Shown here in pieces: positions 14,431 to 21,861 of a stretch of DNA of 24,446 nt. The notes under the pieces are model-generated. The model was given only the letters and a program-made list of their open reading frames with translations. It had not been told where the DNA came from and ran no database searches. Every line of letters starts with the position of its first letter. The stretch's first letter is position 1. Origin of the DNA: a virus. A program made the translations under genes and the position numbers. The DNA lies in IMG/VR virus record IMGVR_UViG_3300017751_000221, positions 1 to 24,446 of that record; one strand, 5' to 3'.

Positions 14431-14439
14431 CTATATTTG
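14408..14439 (+). promoter_or_regulatory. Bacteroidota-type promoter for the AT-hook gene and replication genes
   Basis: TTTG occurs at 14408-14411 and 14412-14415, with 20- or 16-base spacers to the exact -7 box TATATTTG (14432-14439). It drives rightward transcription with a 45-base A/T-rich leader. This is the clearest host-type promoter on the plus strand. Confidence 0.65.
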
Positions 14440-14487
14440 TTAACAATTATAAAGAATAAGTTTACATAATTATCTAAATCATTGAAA

Positions 14488-14676
14488 ATGAACACATTAA
14501 TAAAAAGCGCAGGTAAAGTAGTAGCTACTATATCTGCATCACACAATGTAACTGTAACTGAAAGACAGATTACTATTGACCTATTTACCACGGCTAAGCC
14601 AAAAACCAAAAAGACTAAGAAACGTGGCAGACCTTCAGGGTCTAAAAACAAAACTACGAAGACTATAACTAAGTAG
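14488..14676 (+). CDS. AT-hook small DNA-binding protein
   Basis: A 62-residue protein. The N-terminal half looks like a small beta/helix segment (LIKSAGKVVATISASHNVTV). The C-terminal third is highly basic, with a canonical AT-hook core, KKRGRPSGSKNK at about 45-56, which inserts RGRP into the minor groove of A/T-rich DNA. The ATG at 14488 follows an A-rich leader and is preferred over an in-frame TTG two codons earlier. A good promoter precedes it and a hairpin terminator follows. A nucleoid-like or regulatory role on the A/T-rich phage or host DNA is inferred. Confidence 0.7.
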   Translation: MNTLIKSAGKVVATISASHNVTVTERQITIDLFTTAKPKTKKTKKRGRPSGSKNKTTKTITK

Positions 14677-14709
14677 TAACAATTCACACAATTGTATTAA
14701 CTGATGATG

Positions 14710-14730
14710 AAGGGGCCTTGTGCCCCTTTG
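14710..14730 (+). terminator. GC-rich hairpin terminator after the AT-hook gene
   Basis: AAGGGGC (14710-14716), 5-base loop, GCCCCTT (14722-14728), then TTGTTGT. It lies between the AT-hook gene and the next start and rules out the in-frame upstream ATG at 14704 as the start of the next gene. The imperfect T-run may allow partial read-through into the replication genes. Confidence 0.65.
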
Positions 14731-14751
14731 TTGTCTACTAACATTTACACT

Positions 14752-14982
14752 ATGGGAAAGATGAAAGAATTATATGCAGCAATGCAAGAAGGTTACATTG
14801 AAGACCTTAGACAAGCTTATGTAATAGCAGAGTCTGAAAACAGAGAGGTTATGAGATTTCAAGGACAGACTATTAGTCTAACTTATGCTAAATACTTATT
14901 ACAATTTACAGACACATTTCTAAAAGACTTGACAGATGATAACATTCGTAACACAAACAACGAGTCTGAGCGACTCGTATAA
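14752..14982 (+). CDS. small helical protein coupled to DNA polymerase
   Basis: A 76-residue protein starting at ATG 14752 (MGKMKELYAAMQEGYIEDLR). An in-frame ATG at 14704 would include the terminator hairpin and is unlikely. The protein is mainly helical, acidic and polar, with no membrane or metal motif. Its 3' end overlaps the start of the DNA polymerase gene by 47 bases, so translation may be coupled. An inverted repeat (ACGAGT ... ACTCGT, 14960-14978) sits within the overlap. Function unknown. Confidence 0.6.
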   Translation: MGKMKELYAAMQEGYIEDLRQAYVIAESENREVMRFQGQTISLTYAKYLLQFTDTFLKDLTDDNIRNTNNESERLV

Positions 14983-16825
14983 ACTAGGTACAATACAAGA
15001 TGTTGTAGACTACTGTTCAACTAAGACAGTGCTTGGTGTAGACACAGAGACAGAAGGCTTTGACTTTACATGCAAGAAAATGATTATGTTTCAGATTGGT
15101 GACCAAGAGCAACAGTTTGTAATAGACACACGGTTTGTGAGTATAGAACCGCTAAGACATATACTCGAAAGTAAGCAGATTACTAAGATATTTCACAACG
15201 CTAAATTTGACTACAAGTTTATTAAAAGGTGGGCAAACATAGAATGTGAAGGAATATATTGCTCGTTTTTGGTTGAACGAATACTATCATGCGGCCGTCA
15301 CATAGGTTATGGACTGAAAGATTTGTGTAAGCGTTACTTAAATGTAGAGCTTAACAAAGAAGTAAGAAACCAATTTATAGGCTTATCAGGACAGGCCTAT
15401 CGTGACGACCAGATAGTCTATGGTGCCAAAGATGTAGAGTATCTGTGTAAGATTAGAATACTACAGCTACCAAAGATTGAAGAGTTTAAACTGCAGAACG
15501 TGGTTAACTTGGAGAATCAGGCTGTGTTAGCATTTGCTGACATTGAATACAATGGTATTGATATTGATAAAGACAAGTGGGAAATTATAGCAAAAGCTAG
15601 TGAACAAGAAGCCTTGGCTATGCGTGATGATTTAGATAACTTGGTTATGGTTACCGTTAAGTTGTCTGATTTTGTGCTAGACTACCTCCAAGGTGACTTG
15701 TTTACTCCTACTGAAGATATACGTAAAGTTGGGGTCAAGTGGACTAGCCCTACTCAGGTATTGAAAGTATTTAAGAAACTAGTCCCTGAACTAGAGGATG
15801 TCAACGGTAAGAAGATGTACAAGTACAGACGCCAGCACAAGATTATTGATTTGTATGTTAAGTACAAAGAAAAGATGAAGTTGGCTACATCTTACGGCAG
15901 TGATTTCTTCAAATTTGTAGCAAGCGATGGTAAAATACATACACAGTTTAATCAAATACTTGACACAGGTCGAGTGGCCAGCAAAAGGCCAAACATGCAG
16001 CAGATACCTGCTGATAATAAGTTCCGTAATTGCTTTTTGGCTCCTGATGGGTGGTGCTTTGTATCTAGTGACTATTCTAGCCAAGAACTAAATGTTATTG
16101 CATTTGGTAGCAAAGACCCTGTATGGATAGACGCTCTTGAACAAGGACAAGACTTGCACAGTGTATGTGCTGACCTTGTGTATGGACAAGAGTGGATAGA
16201 CACAGCTGAAGACAATTGCAGTTATATGAAGAATAAGAGTAAGTGTAAGTGTCCCAAACATGGTAAGCTACGTACGAACGTTAAGACTATTAACTTTGGA
16301 CTAGCTTACGGTATGGGCCCACACAAGCTTGCTGACACTCTAGATATCAGTATCAAAGAGGCAGAGATATTGATTGAGAAATACTTTGAGGCGTTCCCAT
16401 CTATTGGTGGGTTCCTGGATAAACTAGGTAGCTTTGGTAAAAAGTATGGATACATCAAGACCTTTCCGCCTTACAATAGACGTCGTTGGTTTCCTACATG
16501 GTATCCTCGCATCTACAAAGACAAGAGTCAAGCTTTTGAACTTGGTAGTATAGAGCGTGCTAGTAAGAATACACCTATACAAGGTGCGTCAGCTGACATG
16601 ACTAAGAAAGCGATGATACTTATTAGAAACTACATCAAAGATAACAATGTACCTGTCAAGATAGTTATGACTGTCCATGACCAAGTAGACACTATATGCG
16701 AAAATAGTTATGCTGAAGAGTGGGTAACTAGACTAACAGAACTGATGGAGCAAGCTGCTCTTGAGGTAGTAACTAACGGTCTGCTAAAAGCGGACACAAA
16801 TATTAGTAAATCATGGGAAAAGTAA
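14936..16825 (+). CDS. polA: family A DNA polymerase with 3'-5' exonuclease
   Basis: A 629-residue replicative polymerase. The exonuclease domain has DTETEG (Asp36, Glu38), HNAKFD (Asp92) and YGAKDVEY (Tyr162, Asp166), so proofreading should be active; no 5' nuclease domain is present. Polymerase motifs are TGRVASKRPNMQQIP (344-358), motif A SSDYSSQEL (Asp379), the O-helix R446-K450-NFGLAYG (Phe454, Tyr458) and motif C VHDQV (His581, Asp582, Gln583). Motif C normally reads HDE, so Gln replaces the Glu. Between motifs A and B is a Cys/His insert (C428, C437, C439, H442). It overlaps the upstream small gene and slightly overlaps the DnaA-like gene downstream. This is the core of the replication module. 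Confidence 0.95.
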   Translation: MITFVTQTTSLSDSYKLGTIQDVVDYCSTKTVLGVDTETEGFDFTCKKMIMFQIGDQEQQFVIDTRFVSIEPLRHILESKQITKIFHNAKFDYKFIKRWANIECEGIYCSFLVERILSCGRHIGYGLKDLCKRYLNVELNKEVRNQFIGLSGQAYRDDQIVYGAKDVEYLCKIRILQLPKIEEFKLQNVVNLENQAVLAFADIEYNGIDIDKDKWEIIAKASEQEALAMRDDLDNLVMVTVKLSDFVLDYLQGDLFTPTEDIRKVGVKWTSPTQVLKVFKKLVPELEDVNGKKMYKYRRQHKIIDLYVKYKEKMKLATSYGSDFFKFVASDGKIHTQFNQILDTGRVASKRPNMQQIPADNKFRNCFLAPDGWCFVSSDYSSQELNVIAFGSKDPVWIDALEQGQDLHSVCADLVYGQEWIDTAEDNCSYMKNKSKCKCPKHGKLRTNVKTINFGLAYGMGPHKLADTLDISIKEAEILIEKYFEAFPSIGGFLDKLGSFGKKYGYIKTFPPYNRRRWFPTWYPRIYKDKSQAFELGSIERASKNTPIQGASADMTKKAMILIRNYIKDNNVPVKIVMTVHDQVDTICENSYAEEWVTRLTELMEQAALEVVTNGLLKADTNISKSWEK

Positions 16826-17247
16826 AAATATATAAACTAGACCCTAGAATAGCTCGCATTATTGCGACTATATCTAGACTCACAGATGTTCCTATTAGTA
16901 AGATAAGAGGTAAACTTAAGACCAATGAAGTAGTAACAGCTCGTAGAGTAGCTATGGTTTTGATACATAGTTTAAATGACTACACTCTTACTACTATCGG
17001 TAGTGCTTTTAAGAAGGACCATGCTACTGTATATCATGCACTAAAGAAGCATAAAGATTTTATAGATACAGACCCTGGATACAGAGACTTTTATAATATT
17101 TGTGCAACAACTGTAGGTGTAGATAAAATATCAGACAGTAAGAATAAAGATGATATTATTGCAAAGCTTGCTCAGCGTGTTGACTATCTAGAACAAGAGA
17201 ACGAGGAATATAAAAAAACATTAACTGACATAAAAGAAATGATATGA
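16813..17247 (+). CDS. free-standing DnaA domain IV-like protein with coiled-coil tail
   Basis: A 144-residue protein. Residues about 18-80 match the C-terminal DNA-binding domain of DnaA: TARRVAMVL (42-50) like the basic helix, and TTIGSAFKKDHATVYHALKK (60-79) like the DnaA signature, with Asp69-His70-Ala71-Thr72-Val73 at the positions that read the DnaA box. The AAA+ ATPase part of DnaA is absent. Residues about 110-144 form a likely coiled coil (LAQRVDYLEQENEEYKKTL). It overlaps the polymerase gene by 13 bases and the next small gene by four (ATGA). It could mark the phage origin, recruit host DnaA or helicase, or block host initiation; these roles are inferred. No cluster of DnaA boxes was seen in the window. 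Confidence 0.85.
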   Translation: MGKVKIYKLDPRIARIIATISRLTDVPISKIRGKLKTNEVVTARRVAMVLIHSLNDYTLTTIGSAFKKDHATVYHALKKHKDFIDTDPGYRDFYNICATTVGVDKISDSKNKDDIIAKLAQRVDYLEQENEEYKKTLTDIKEMI

Positions 17248-17357
17248 AACAAGAAAAACCTAAGTTTGATTACAACCTATTCGGAGCTTTTATAGGTTTT
17301 GTAGGCATCATTGTAGTACTTATAGTGATGTTAATTACTAACGGATTAACAATTTAA
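17244..17357 (+). CDS. 37-residue single-pass membrane protein
   Basis: An ATGA overlap with the DnaA-like gene's stop begins a 37-codon frame. It has a short polar start (MKQEKPKFDYNLFG) followed by a single hydrophobic helix (FIGFVGIIVVLIVMLI) and a short tail. Coupled start, same strand, a filled gap and a clear membrane segment support a real gene. Role unknown; small membrane proteins of early phage operons often target host envelope functions. Confidence 0.6.
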   Translation: MKQEKPKFDYNLFGAFIGFVGIIVVLIVMLITNGLTI

Positions 17358-17359
17358 TT

Positions 17360-17638
17360 ATGGAAATGAATATAGAATTAGATAATGGATGGCATGTAGC
17401 TGTTGATTATGAATACACCTCTCCTGAAAAAGCAGTATATTATACTGGTGGGGGAGATCCAGGACACCCAGGTACATCAGCTGAAGCTAGAGTATACAGT
17501 GTATGGGCTACCCTTTCAGAGAGAAACGGTAAGCTTGTACAAGTAGATGTACTTAAGTTTCTAGTAGACACGGATTTGATAGACATAGATGAAATAGAAC
17601 AAGAAATTATAGAGAAGCATGCAACTAACTATGAATAA
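17360..17638 (+). CDS. small acidic protein, unknown
   Basis: A 92-residue soluble, acidic protein. The first 60 residues look beta-rich with a glycine/proline loop (YTGGGDPGHPGTSAEA). The end is a helix (IDIDEIEQEIIEKHATNYE). The start lies two bases after the previous stop, and its end overlaps the helicase start at ATGAATAA. No family is recognised. Confidence 0.65.
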   Translation: MEMNIELDNGWHVAVDYEYTSPEKAVYYTGGGDPGHPGTSAEARVYSVWATLSERNGKLVQVDVLKFLVDTDLIDIDEIEQEIIEKHATNYE

Positions 17639-18800
17639 ACTCATAAAAGTAAAAGATGAAGAACAAAAGAAAGCTATCAATGCTTGGGCTAAGCGTAAGT
17701 TTACAGGCAGTATAATTGCTGGGACTGGCTTTGGTAAGTCTCGTTGCGGCGTCATTGCTGCTGGTAAAACTCTGCATACTACTGATACTGCTAAGGCTAT
17801 TGTACTGGTCCCAACTACACAACTGCAAGCACAGTTTGAAGAAGAGTTTATTAAGTGGGGCTACGAGCATGTTTTAGATAGAGTAGAAATAATTTGTTAT
17901 GCATCTGCATATAAGCTTAAGAACCAACACTACGATGTAGTAGTTTGTGATGAAGTGCACCTTGGCCTATCGCCTGAGTATCGTAAGTTCTTTGAGAATA
18001 ATACTTGGAATAAGCTATTGTGTATGACTGCCACACCTCCAGAAGAGATAGAGTACAAAGATATATTGTACAAGCTAGCACCCGTGTGCTATCGTATTGA
18101 TTTGGATAAGTGTGTGGAACTTGGACTAGTATCTCCTTATGAGATTATGTGCAAGCCTATTGAGCTCACCGATGTAGAGAAACAGGAGTATGATAAAGCA
18201 AACAAAGCTTTTGTATACTCTAAGTATATACTTGGACAGTTTGATGCATTTGACAGAGCTAGACATATCATGGGACCAGGTAAGAATACAGCTAGTGGGC
18301 AAGATAAAGCAGCAGCTGTACAGTTTTACAGGGCTATTAGAGGTCGTAAGACTGTAGTAGATCATGCTGATGGTAAAGTTGCAGAGCTACAAAAACTAGT
18401 TATTAATAACATAGGCGAGAAGATGCTTGTCTTTGGTGGTAGTAACGAGTTTACTAATAAGCTAGCTGAAGCTACAGATACTTTCTCTGCTGTATACCAC
18501 AGTGGTAAGACTAAAAAGCAGAAAGAGCAAGCCTTAAAAGACTTTAGGTCTGGTGAGAAACCTGTGCTGTGCTCTACTAAGGCTTTGAACCAAGGCTTTG
18601 ATGTTGCAGATGCAACTATGGCTGTGATTTGCGGCTTAACTAGTAAGTCATTGACTATGATACAGCGTGTAGGTAGGATTGTCAGATACCAAGAAGGTAA
18701 GATAGGCAAGATATTTATACTGTATGTCAAGGATAGTCAAGAAGAGAAATGGTTAAAAAGTAGTGTTAAAAATCTAGATAATGTGACCTGGTTAACTTGA
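17631..18800 (+). CDS. SF2 DNA helicase (DEVH type)
   Basis: A 389-residue superfamily 2 helicase. The start ATG at 17631 overlaps the upstream stop; an ATG four codons earlier is possible. Motifs in order are Walker A GTGFGKS (31-37), PTTQLQAQF (61-69), DEVH (107-110), TATP (123-126), a linker helical region, motif V TKALNQGFDVADATM (286-300) and motif VI QRVGRIVRY (315-323). All catalytic elements are intact. The size and motif set suit phage recombination and repair helicases such as UvsW. It may also be the crAss-like SNF2/UvsW-type helicase seen in the replication module. It acts in strand remodelling at forks or recombination intermediates, by family inference. Confidence 0.88.
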   Translation: MNKLIKVKDEEQKKAINAWAKRKFTGSIIAGTGFGKSRCGVIAAGKTLHTTDTAKAIVLVPTTQLQAQFEEEFIKWGYEHVLDRVEIICYASAYKLKNQHYDVVVCDEVHLGLSPEYRKFFENNTWNKLLCMTATPPEEIEYKDILYKLAPVCYRIDLDKCVELGLVSPYEIMCKPIELTDVEKQEYDKANKAFVYSKYILGQFDAFDRARHIMGPGKNTASGQDKAAAVQFYRAIRGRKTVVDHADGKVAELQKLVINNIGEKMLVFGGSNEFTNKLAEATDTFSAVYHSGKTKKQKEQALKDFRSGEKPVLCSTKALNQGFDVADATMAVICGLTSKSLTMIQRVGRIVRYQEGKIGKIFILYVKDSQEEKWLKSSVKNLDNVTWLT

Positions 18801-18827
18801 TAATCAGGCGCATTTTTCGTAAATTTA
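18797..18827 (+). promoter_or_regulatory. possible promoter for the DnaB-helicase operon
   Basis: TTG (18797-18799), a 20-base spacer and TAAATTTA (18820-18827) resemble the Bacteroidota promoter pattern, with A for the last G of the box. The next ATG comes seven bases after the box, again implying a near-leaderless message. Confidence 0.35.
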
Positions 18828-18834
18828 TACAGAT

Positions 18835-19380
18835 ATGCAAATAGAAATACACATAGATTTATTGATAGAAAATAACATGAGTGCAGATGATTATCTCGCA
18901 CTTTATGCTGTGTACAGAAAAGGATTTAAGACTCTTGAGAATCTAAAGATATGTCCTAACTGGGAGAAACTACAAGAACAAGGATTTGTTAAACTTGGAG
19001 AGACTCCTGAACAGCATGTTATTAGACAAGAGTTTATTGACTTGTTTTCTAGTGACTTTGATCAGATGTTTGCTGAGCTTATCAGCACATATCCAATGAA
19101 AGTCAGAACCAAAAACGGTAGCTATAGAATACTACGGGGCTCTGACCCTGAGCTTAAGACTAATGCGAAAGCAAAAGCTAAGTATAGTAGGATTGTAGGT
19201 ACAAAAAGATTTATGCATGAGAAGATTATGCGCTTACTGAATGTGCAACTGAAGGTAGAGCGAGGTAGGCTTGAGTATATGCAACAGTTAGAAGTATGGC
19301 TGAACAATCATACATGGGAAAAATACATTAATATAGACGAAAATGGAGGAGAAGAAACCAGAATCACACGTCGCCTCTGA
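18835..19380 (+). CDS. replication-module protein of unknown function, helicase-coupled
   Basis: A 181-residue helical, mixed-charge protein. The segment around residues 15-55 (ADDYLALYAVYRKGFKTLENL) resembles a winged-helix-like start with 'LQEQGFVKL' as a wing. A basic middle (KTNAKAKAKYSRIVGTKR) and a helical C-terminus follow. It ends inside the DnaB-like gene (38-base overlap), so the two are likely coupled. A helicase loader or adaptor is a reasonable guess from position and fold type, but no motif proves it. Confidence 0.65.
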   Translation: MQIEIHIDLLIENNMSADDYLALYAVYRKGFKTLENLKICPNWEKLQEQGFVKLGETPEQHVIRQEFIDLFSSDFDQMFAELISTYPMKVRTKNGSYRILRGSDPELKTNAKAKAKYSRIVGTKRFMHEKIMRLLNVQLKVERGRLEYMQQLEVWLNNHTWEKYINIDENGGEETRITRRL

Positions 19381-20290
19381 CGTATTCAAAGATAGAGGAT
19401 TTCAGAAGATAGATAAAGCGGTTAATCAGTCCATTGCTATTGTTAAACAAGCTAAGCTTGGTAAACGTAATGTACTAGCTACATCTTGGAAGAGACTAAA
19501 CAAGAATTTACTTGGTGGTCTGCAGAAAGGTAAGATGTATGTTATTGCAGGACGCCCCGGTGTAGGTAAGTCAGCATTCAGTAATCAACTAGTGTTTGAC
19601 GTGTTGGATACAAACCCAACTAAGCCTATCATGGTATTGTATTGGACATTCGAGATGCCAGGTTACCAGCAGGTAATGCGTAGCGCATCAAAAGATGTAA
19701 AGAAGCAAATGTCAGATCTATTGTCAGTAGAGTCACCTCTATCAGACATGGACTTTAAGACATATGCATCTAAGGTACAAAAGTATGGGCACTATCCTAT
19801 CTATTTCAATAATATACCTCGTACTATGGAGTATATTATGCAGACTAACGAAGAACTATTCTTGCAACACCCTAATCACACAGTTATCAACTTGTTTGAC
19901 CACTCACGTTTGATCCGGGGTAACGAAGAGACAGAGCTCCGTAGACTGAACACAATATCTAAAGGTTGTATGTGGATGCAGTCAAAGCTAGGTGTAGTTA
20001 ACATACTACTATCTCAGCTTAACCGTAACATAGAACAAGAACATCGTGCTAAGAATCAGTATCAGCCCTTACTAACAGACTTGTTTGGTGGTGACTCTAT
20101 TGGTCAGGATGCACATGTTGTTATGATACTCAACAGACCTCATGATTTGTATGGTATTACAGACTCATACTGCGGCGAGAACCCACAAGGTTTACTAGCA
20201 TGTCATATGGAGAAGAACCGTGATGGTTTACTTGGTATGATAGGCTACGAGGCAGATATGTCTACATTTACTATTAAGGAGAGAACGTGA
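19343..20290 (+). CDS. DnaB-like replicative helicase (RecA-type ATPase)
   Basis: A 315-residue protein holding the C-terminal motor of DnaB helicases. Residues 1-55 form a short linker; the DnaB N-terminal collar domain is missing. Visible motifs are Walker A GRPGVGKS (70-77), catalytic Glu in WTFEMP (Glu114), Walker B-like VINLFDHSRLI (Asp186), LSQLNR (223-228), the DLFGGDSIGQDAHVV block (246-260) and a C-terminal KNRDG (291-295) that supplies the arginine finger. It should form a hexamer that unwinds the fork. It overlaps the upstream gene by 38 bases and the downstream radical SAM gene by four. Confidence 0.9.
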   Translation: MEEKKPESHVASDVFKDRGFQKIDKAVNQSIAIVKQAKLGKRNVLATSWKRLNKNLLGGLQKGKMYVIAGRPGVGKSAFSNQLVFDVLDTNPTKPIMVLYWTFEMPGYQQVMRSASKDVKKQMSDLLSVESPLSDMDFKTYASKVQKYGHYPIYFNNIPRTMEYIMQTNEELFLQHPNHTVINLFDHSRLIRGNEETELRRLNTISKGCMWMQSKLGVVNILLSQLNRNIEQEHRAKNQYQPLLTDLFGGDSIGQDAHVVMILNRPHDLYGITDSYCGENPQGLLACHMEKNRDGLLGMIGYEADMSTFTIKERT

Positions 20291-21141
20291 TAACTGAAGT
20301 TACTAGAAAGACATTTACTATACGAGAGTCTGGTAGGTCTACAGATTTTATCACGCCTAGTTTTGGACACGGTTGTTTGTATGATTGTAGCTATTGTTAC
20401 ATGAAACGACACAAGCCCGATGGCCTGACTGTTGCAAAGAATGTAGGTGATATACTTACAGAGGTAAACAATCATGCATACTTTACACCAGTAGATAAGC
20501 CTAACCAAACACACCCGGAGTATACAACTTATGATATAAGCTGTAACGAAGATTTTGCATTGCATGCTAAGTACCATGATTGGGAGCGCATCTTTGAATT
20601 CTTTAGAACTCACCCGGTTGCTATGGCTAGCTTTGCTACCAAGTATGTTAATGATAAACTACTGACATTTGACCCGCAAGGTAAAGTGCGTATTAGATTT
20701 AGTCTAATGCCGCAAAAAATGTCAGACATACACGAGCCCAACACATCAAAGATACATGATAGGATAAATGCTATCAATAGATTTGTAGATGCAGGCTATG
20801 ATGTACATGTCAACTTTAGTCCTGTCATAGTATATGACGGATGGCTAGATGACTACGCTCAACTATTCAAGGACCTAGATGATGTTGTGTTACATAAAGA
20901 TAAAGTGCTAGCGGAAGTTATCTTCCTTACACACAACTTTAAGAAACACAAAGTCAACTTACAGAGGCACCCAAATGCTGAAGTAACGCTGTGGACACCG
21001 GATATACAAGAGATTAAGAAGTCACAATATGGTGGCGAGAACCTGAGATATAAACTTAAATTCAAGGGTAAGTTTATACAGCAGTTTAAAGAATTGCACG
21101 GGAGTATTATTCCTTGGAACACTATTAGATATATATTTTAA
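20287..21141 (+). CDS. spore photoproduct lyase-like radical SAM enzyme
   Basis: A 284-residue protein starting with GTG in a GTGA overlap with the helicase stop. The motif GCLYDCSYCY gives CxxxCxxC (Cys30, Cys34, Cys37), the 4Fe-4S site of spore photoproduct lyase. TYDISCNEDF puts Cys86 where the hydrogen-donating cysteine of SplB is expected, and FATKYV, RIRFSLMP, INRFVDAGYDVHVNFSPVI and GWLDDY follow the same order as SplB as I recall it. The family cleaves thymine dimers (5-thyminyl-5,6-dihydrothymine) or related photoproducts using S-adenosylmethionine. Placement inside the replication operon supports a DNA-repair function, though another radical SAM reaction on DNA or a tRNA cannot be excluded. 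It is shorter than the bacillar enzyme (about 340 residues). Confidence 0.82.
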   Translation: MITEVTRKTFTIRESGRSTDFITPSFGHGCLYDCSYCYMKRHKPDGLTVAKNVGDILTEVNNHAYFTPVDKPNQTHPEYTTYDISCNEDFALHAKYHDWERIFEFFRTHPVAMASFATKYVNDKLLTFDPQGKVRIRFSLMPQKMSDIHEPNTSKIHDRINAINRFVDAGYDVHVNFSPVIVYDGWLDDYAQLFKDLDDVVLHKDKVLAEVIFLTHNFKKHKVNLQRHPNAEVTLWTPDIQEIKKSQYGGENLRYKLKFKGKFIQQFKELHGSIIPWNTIRYIF

Positions 21142-21143
21142 TT

Positions 21144-21842
21144 ATGGAACTACCAAAAACTGTGGTAAAGGCGAGCCGTAAATCGCCTAAGAACATGATA
21201 ATCTATGGTCCACCTAAGATAGGTAAGACTACAGTATTATCACAATTGAAAGACTGTTTGATTATTGACTTGGAGGATGGCTCCGATATGGTTGACGCCC
21301 TAAAAGTTAAAGTTAACAGTTTGAAAGAACTTGGAGATGTTGGTAAAGCAATCATCAAAGAGGGAAGACCGTACAAATACATTGCTATTGACACTATCTC
21401 AAAGCTTGAGGAATGGTGTGAAGCTGATGCAAAGGTATTGTACATGCAGACTCCTATGGGTAAAAGCTTTGAGCAGAAGAACCCTGGCGCGTCAGTACTA
21501 TCATTGCCTAACGGCGCTGGCTACTTATACTTACGTATAGCCTACAAGAAATGGATAGACAGACTGAACAAACTAGCGGATCACATAATCTTAGTTGGTC
21601 ACCTAAAGGACAAGATGCTTGAGAAGAAAGGCAAAGAGGTTGCTGTAAAGGACCTTGACTTGACTGGTAAGATCAAGCAGATTACTTGTGCTAACGCTGA
21701 TGCTGTTGGTTATATTTACAGAGAAGATGATACCACTATGGTTTCATTTAATTCTTTGGATGATATTACTGCCGGTTCACGTTGTCACCACTTAAAGGGA
21801 GAGACCATGCCCTTAGACTGGTCTAAAATATTTATTGATTAA
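21144..21842 (+). CDS. Sak4-like ATPase (AAA_24, single-strand annealing)
   Basis: A 232-residue RecA-related ATPase. Walker A GPPKIGKT lies at 22-29, acidic IIDLEDGSDMV follows, and Walker B YIAIDTIS has Asp83. HIILVGHLKDK near 150 is the third conserved motif of phage AAA_24 proteins. This family contains Sak4, which anneals single strands together with its cognate SSB. The SSB-like gene two genes downstream fits that partnership. The start comes two bases after the previous stop. Other AAA_24 proteins are uncharacterised, so annealing activity is an inference. Confidence 0.8.
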   Translation: MELPKTVVKASRKSPKNMIIYGPPKIGKTTVLSQLKDCLIIDLEDGSDMVDALKVKVNSLKELGDVGKAIIKEGRPYKYIAIDTISKLEEWCEADAKVLYMQTPMGKSFEQKNPGASVLSLPNGAGYLYLRIAYKKWIDRLNKLADHIILVGHLKDKMLEKKGKEVAVKDLDLTGKIKQITCANADAVGYIYREDDTTMVSFNSLDDITAGSRCHHLKGETMPLDWSKIFID

Positions 21843-21861
21843 CCGCTTAATATTTAAACAA

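Noticed and set aside
14295-14687. 130-residue minus-strand frame across the 14.4 kb intergenic region
   Set aside because: It runs antisense over a terminator, a promoter and the AT-hook gene; the hydrophobic composition is a by-product of A/T-rich reverse reading.
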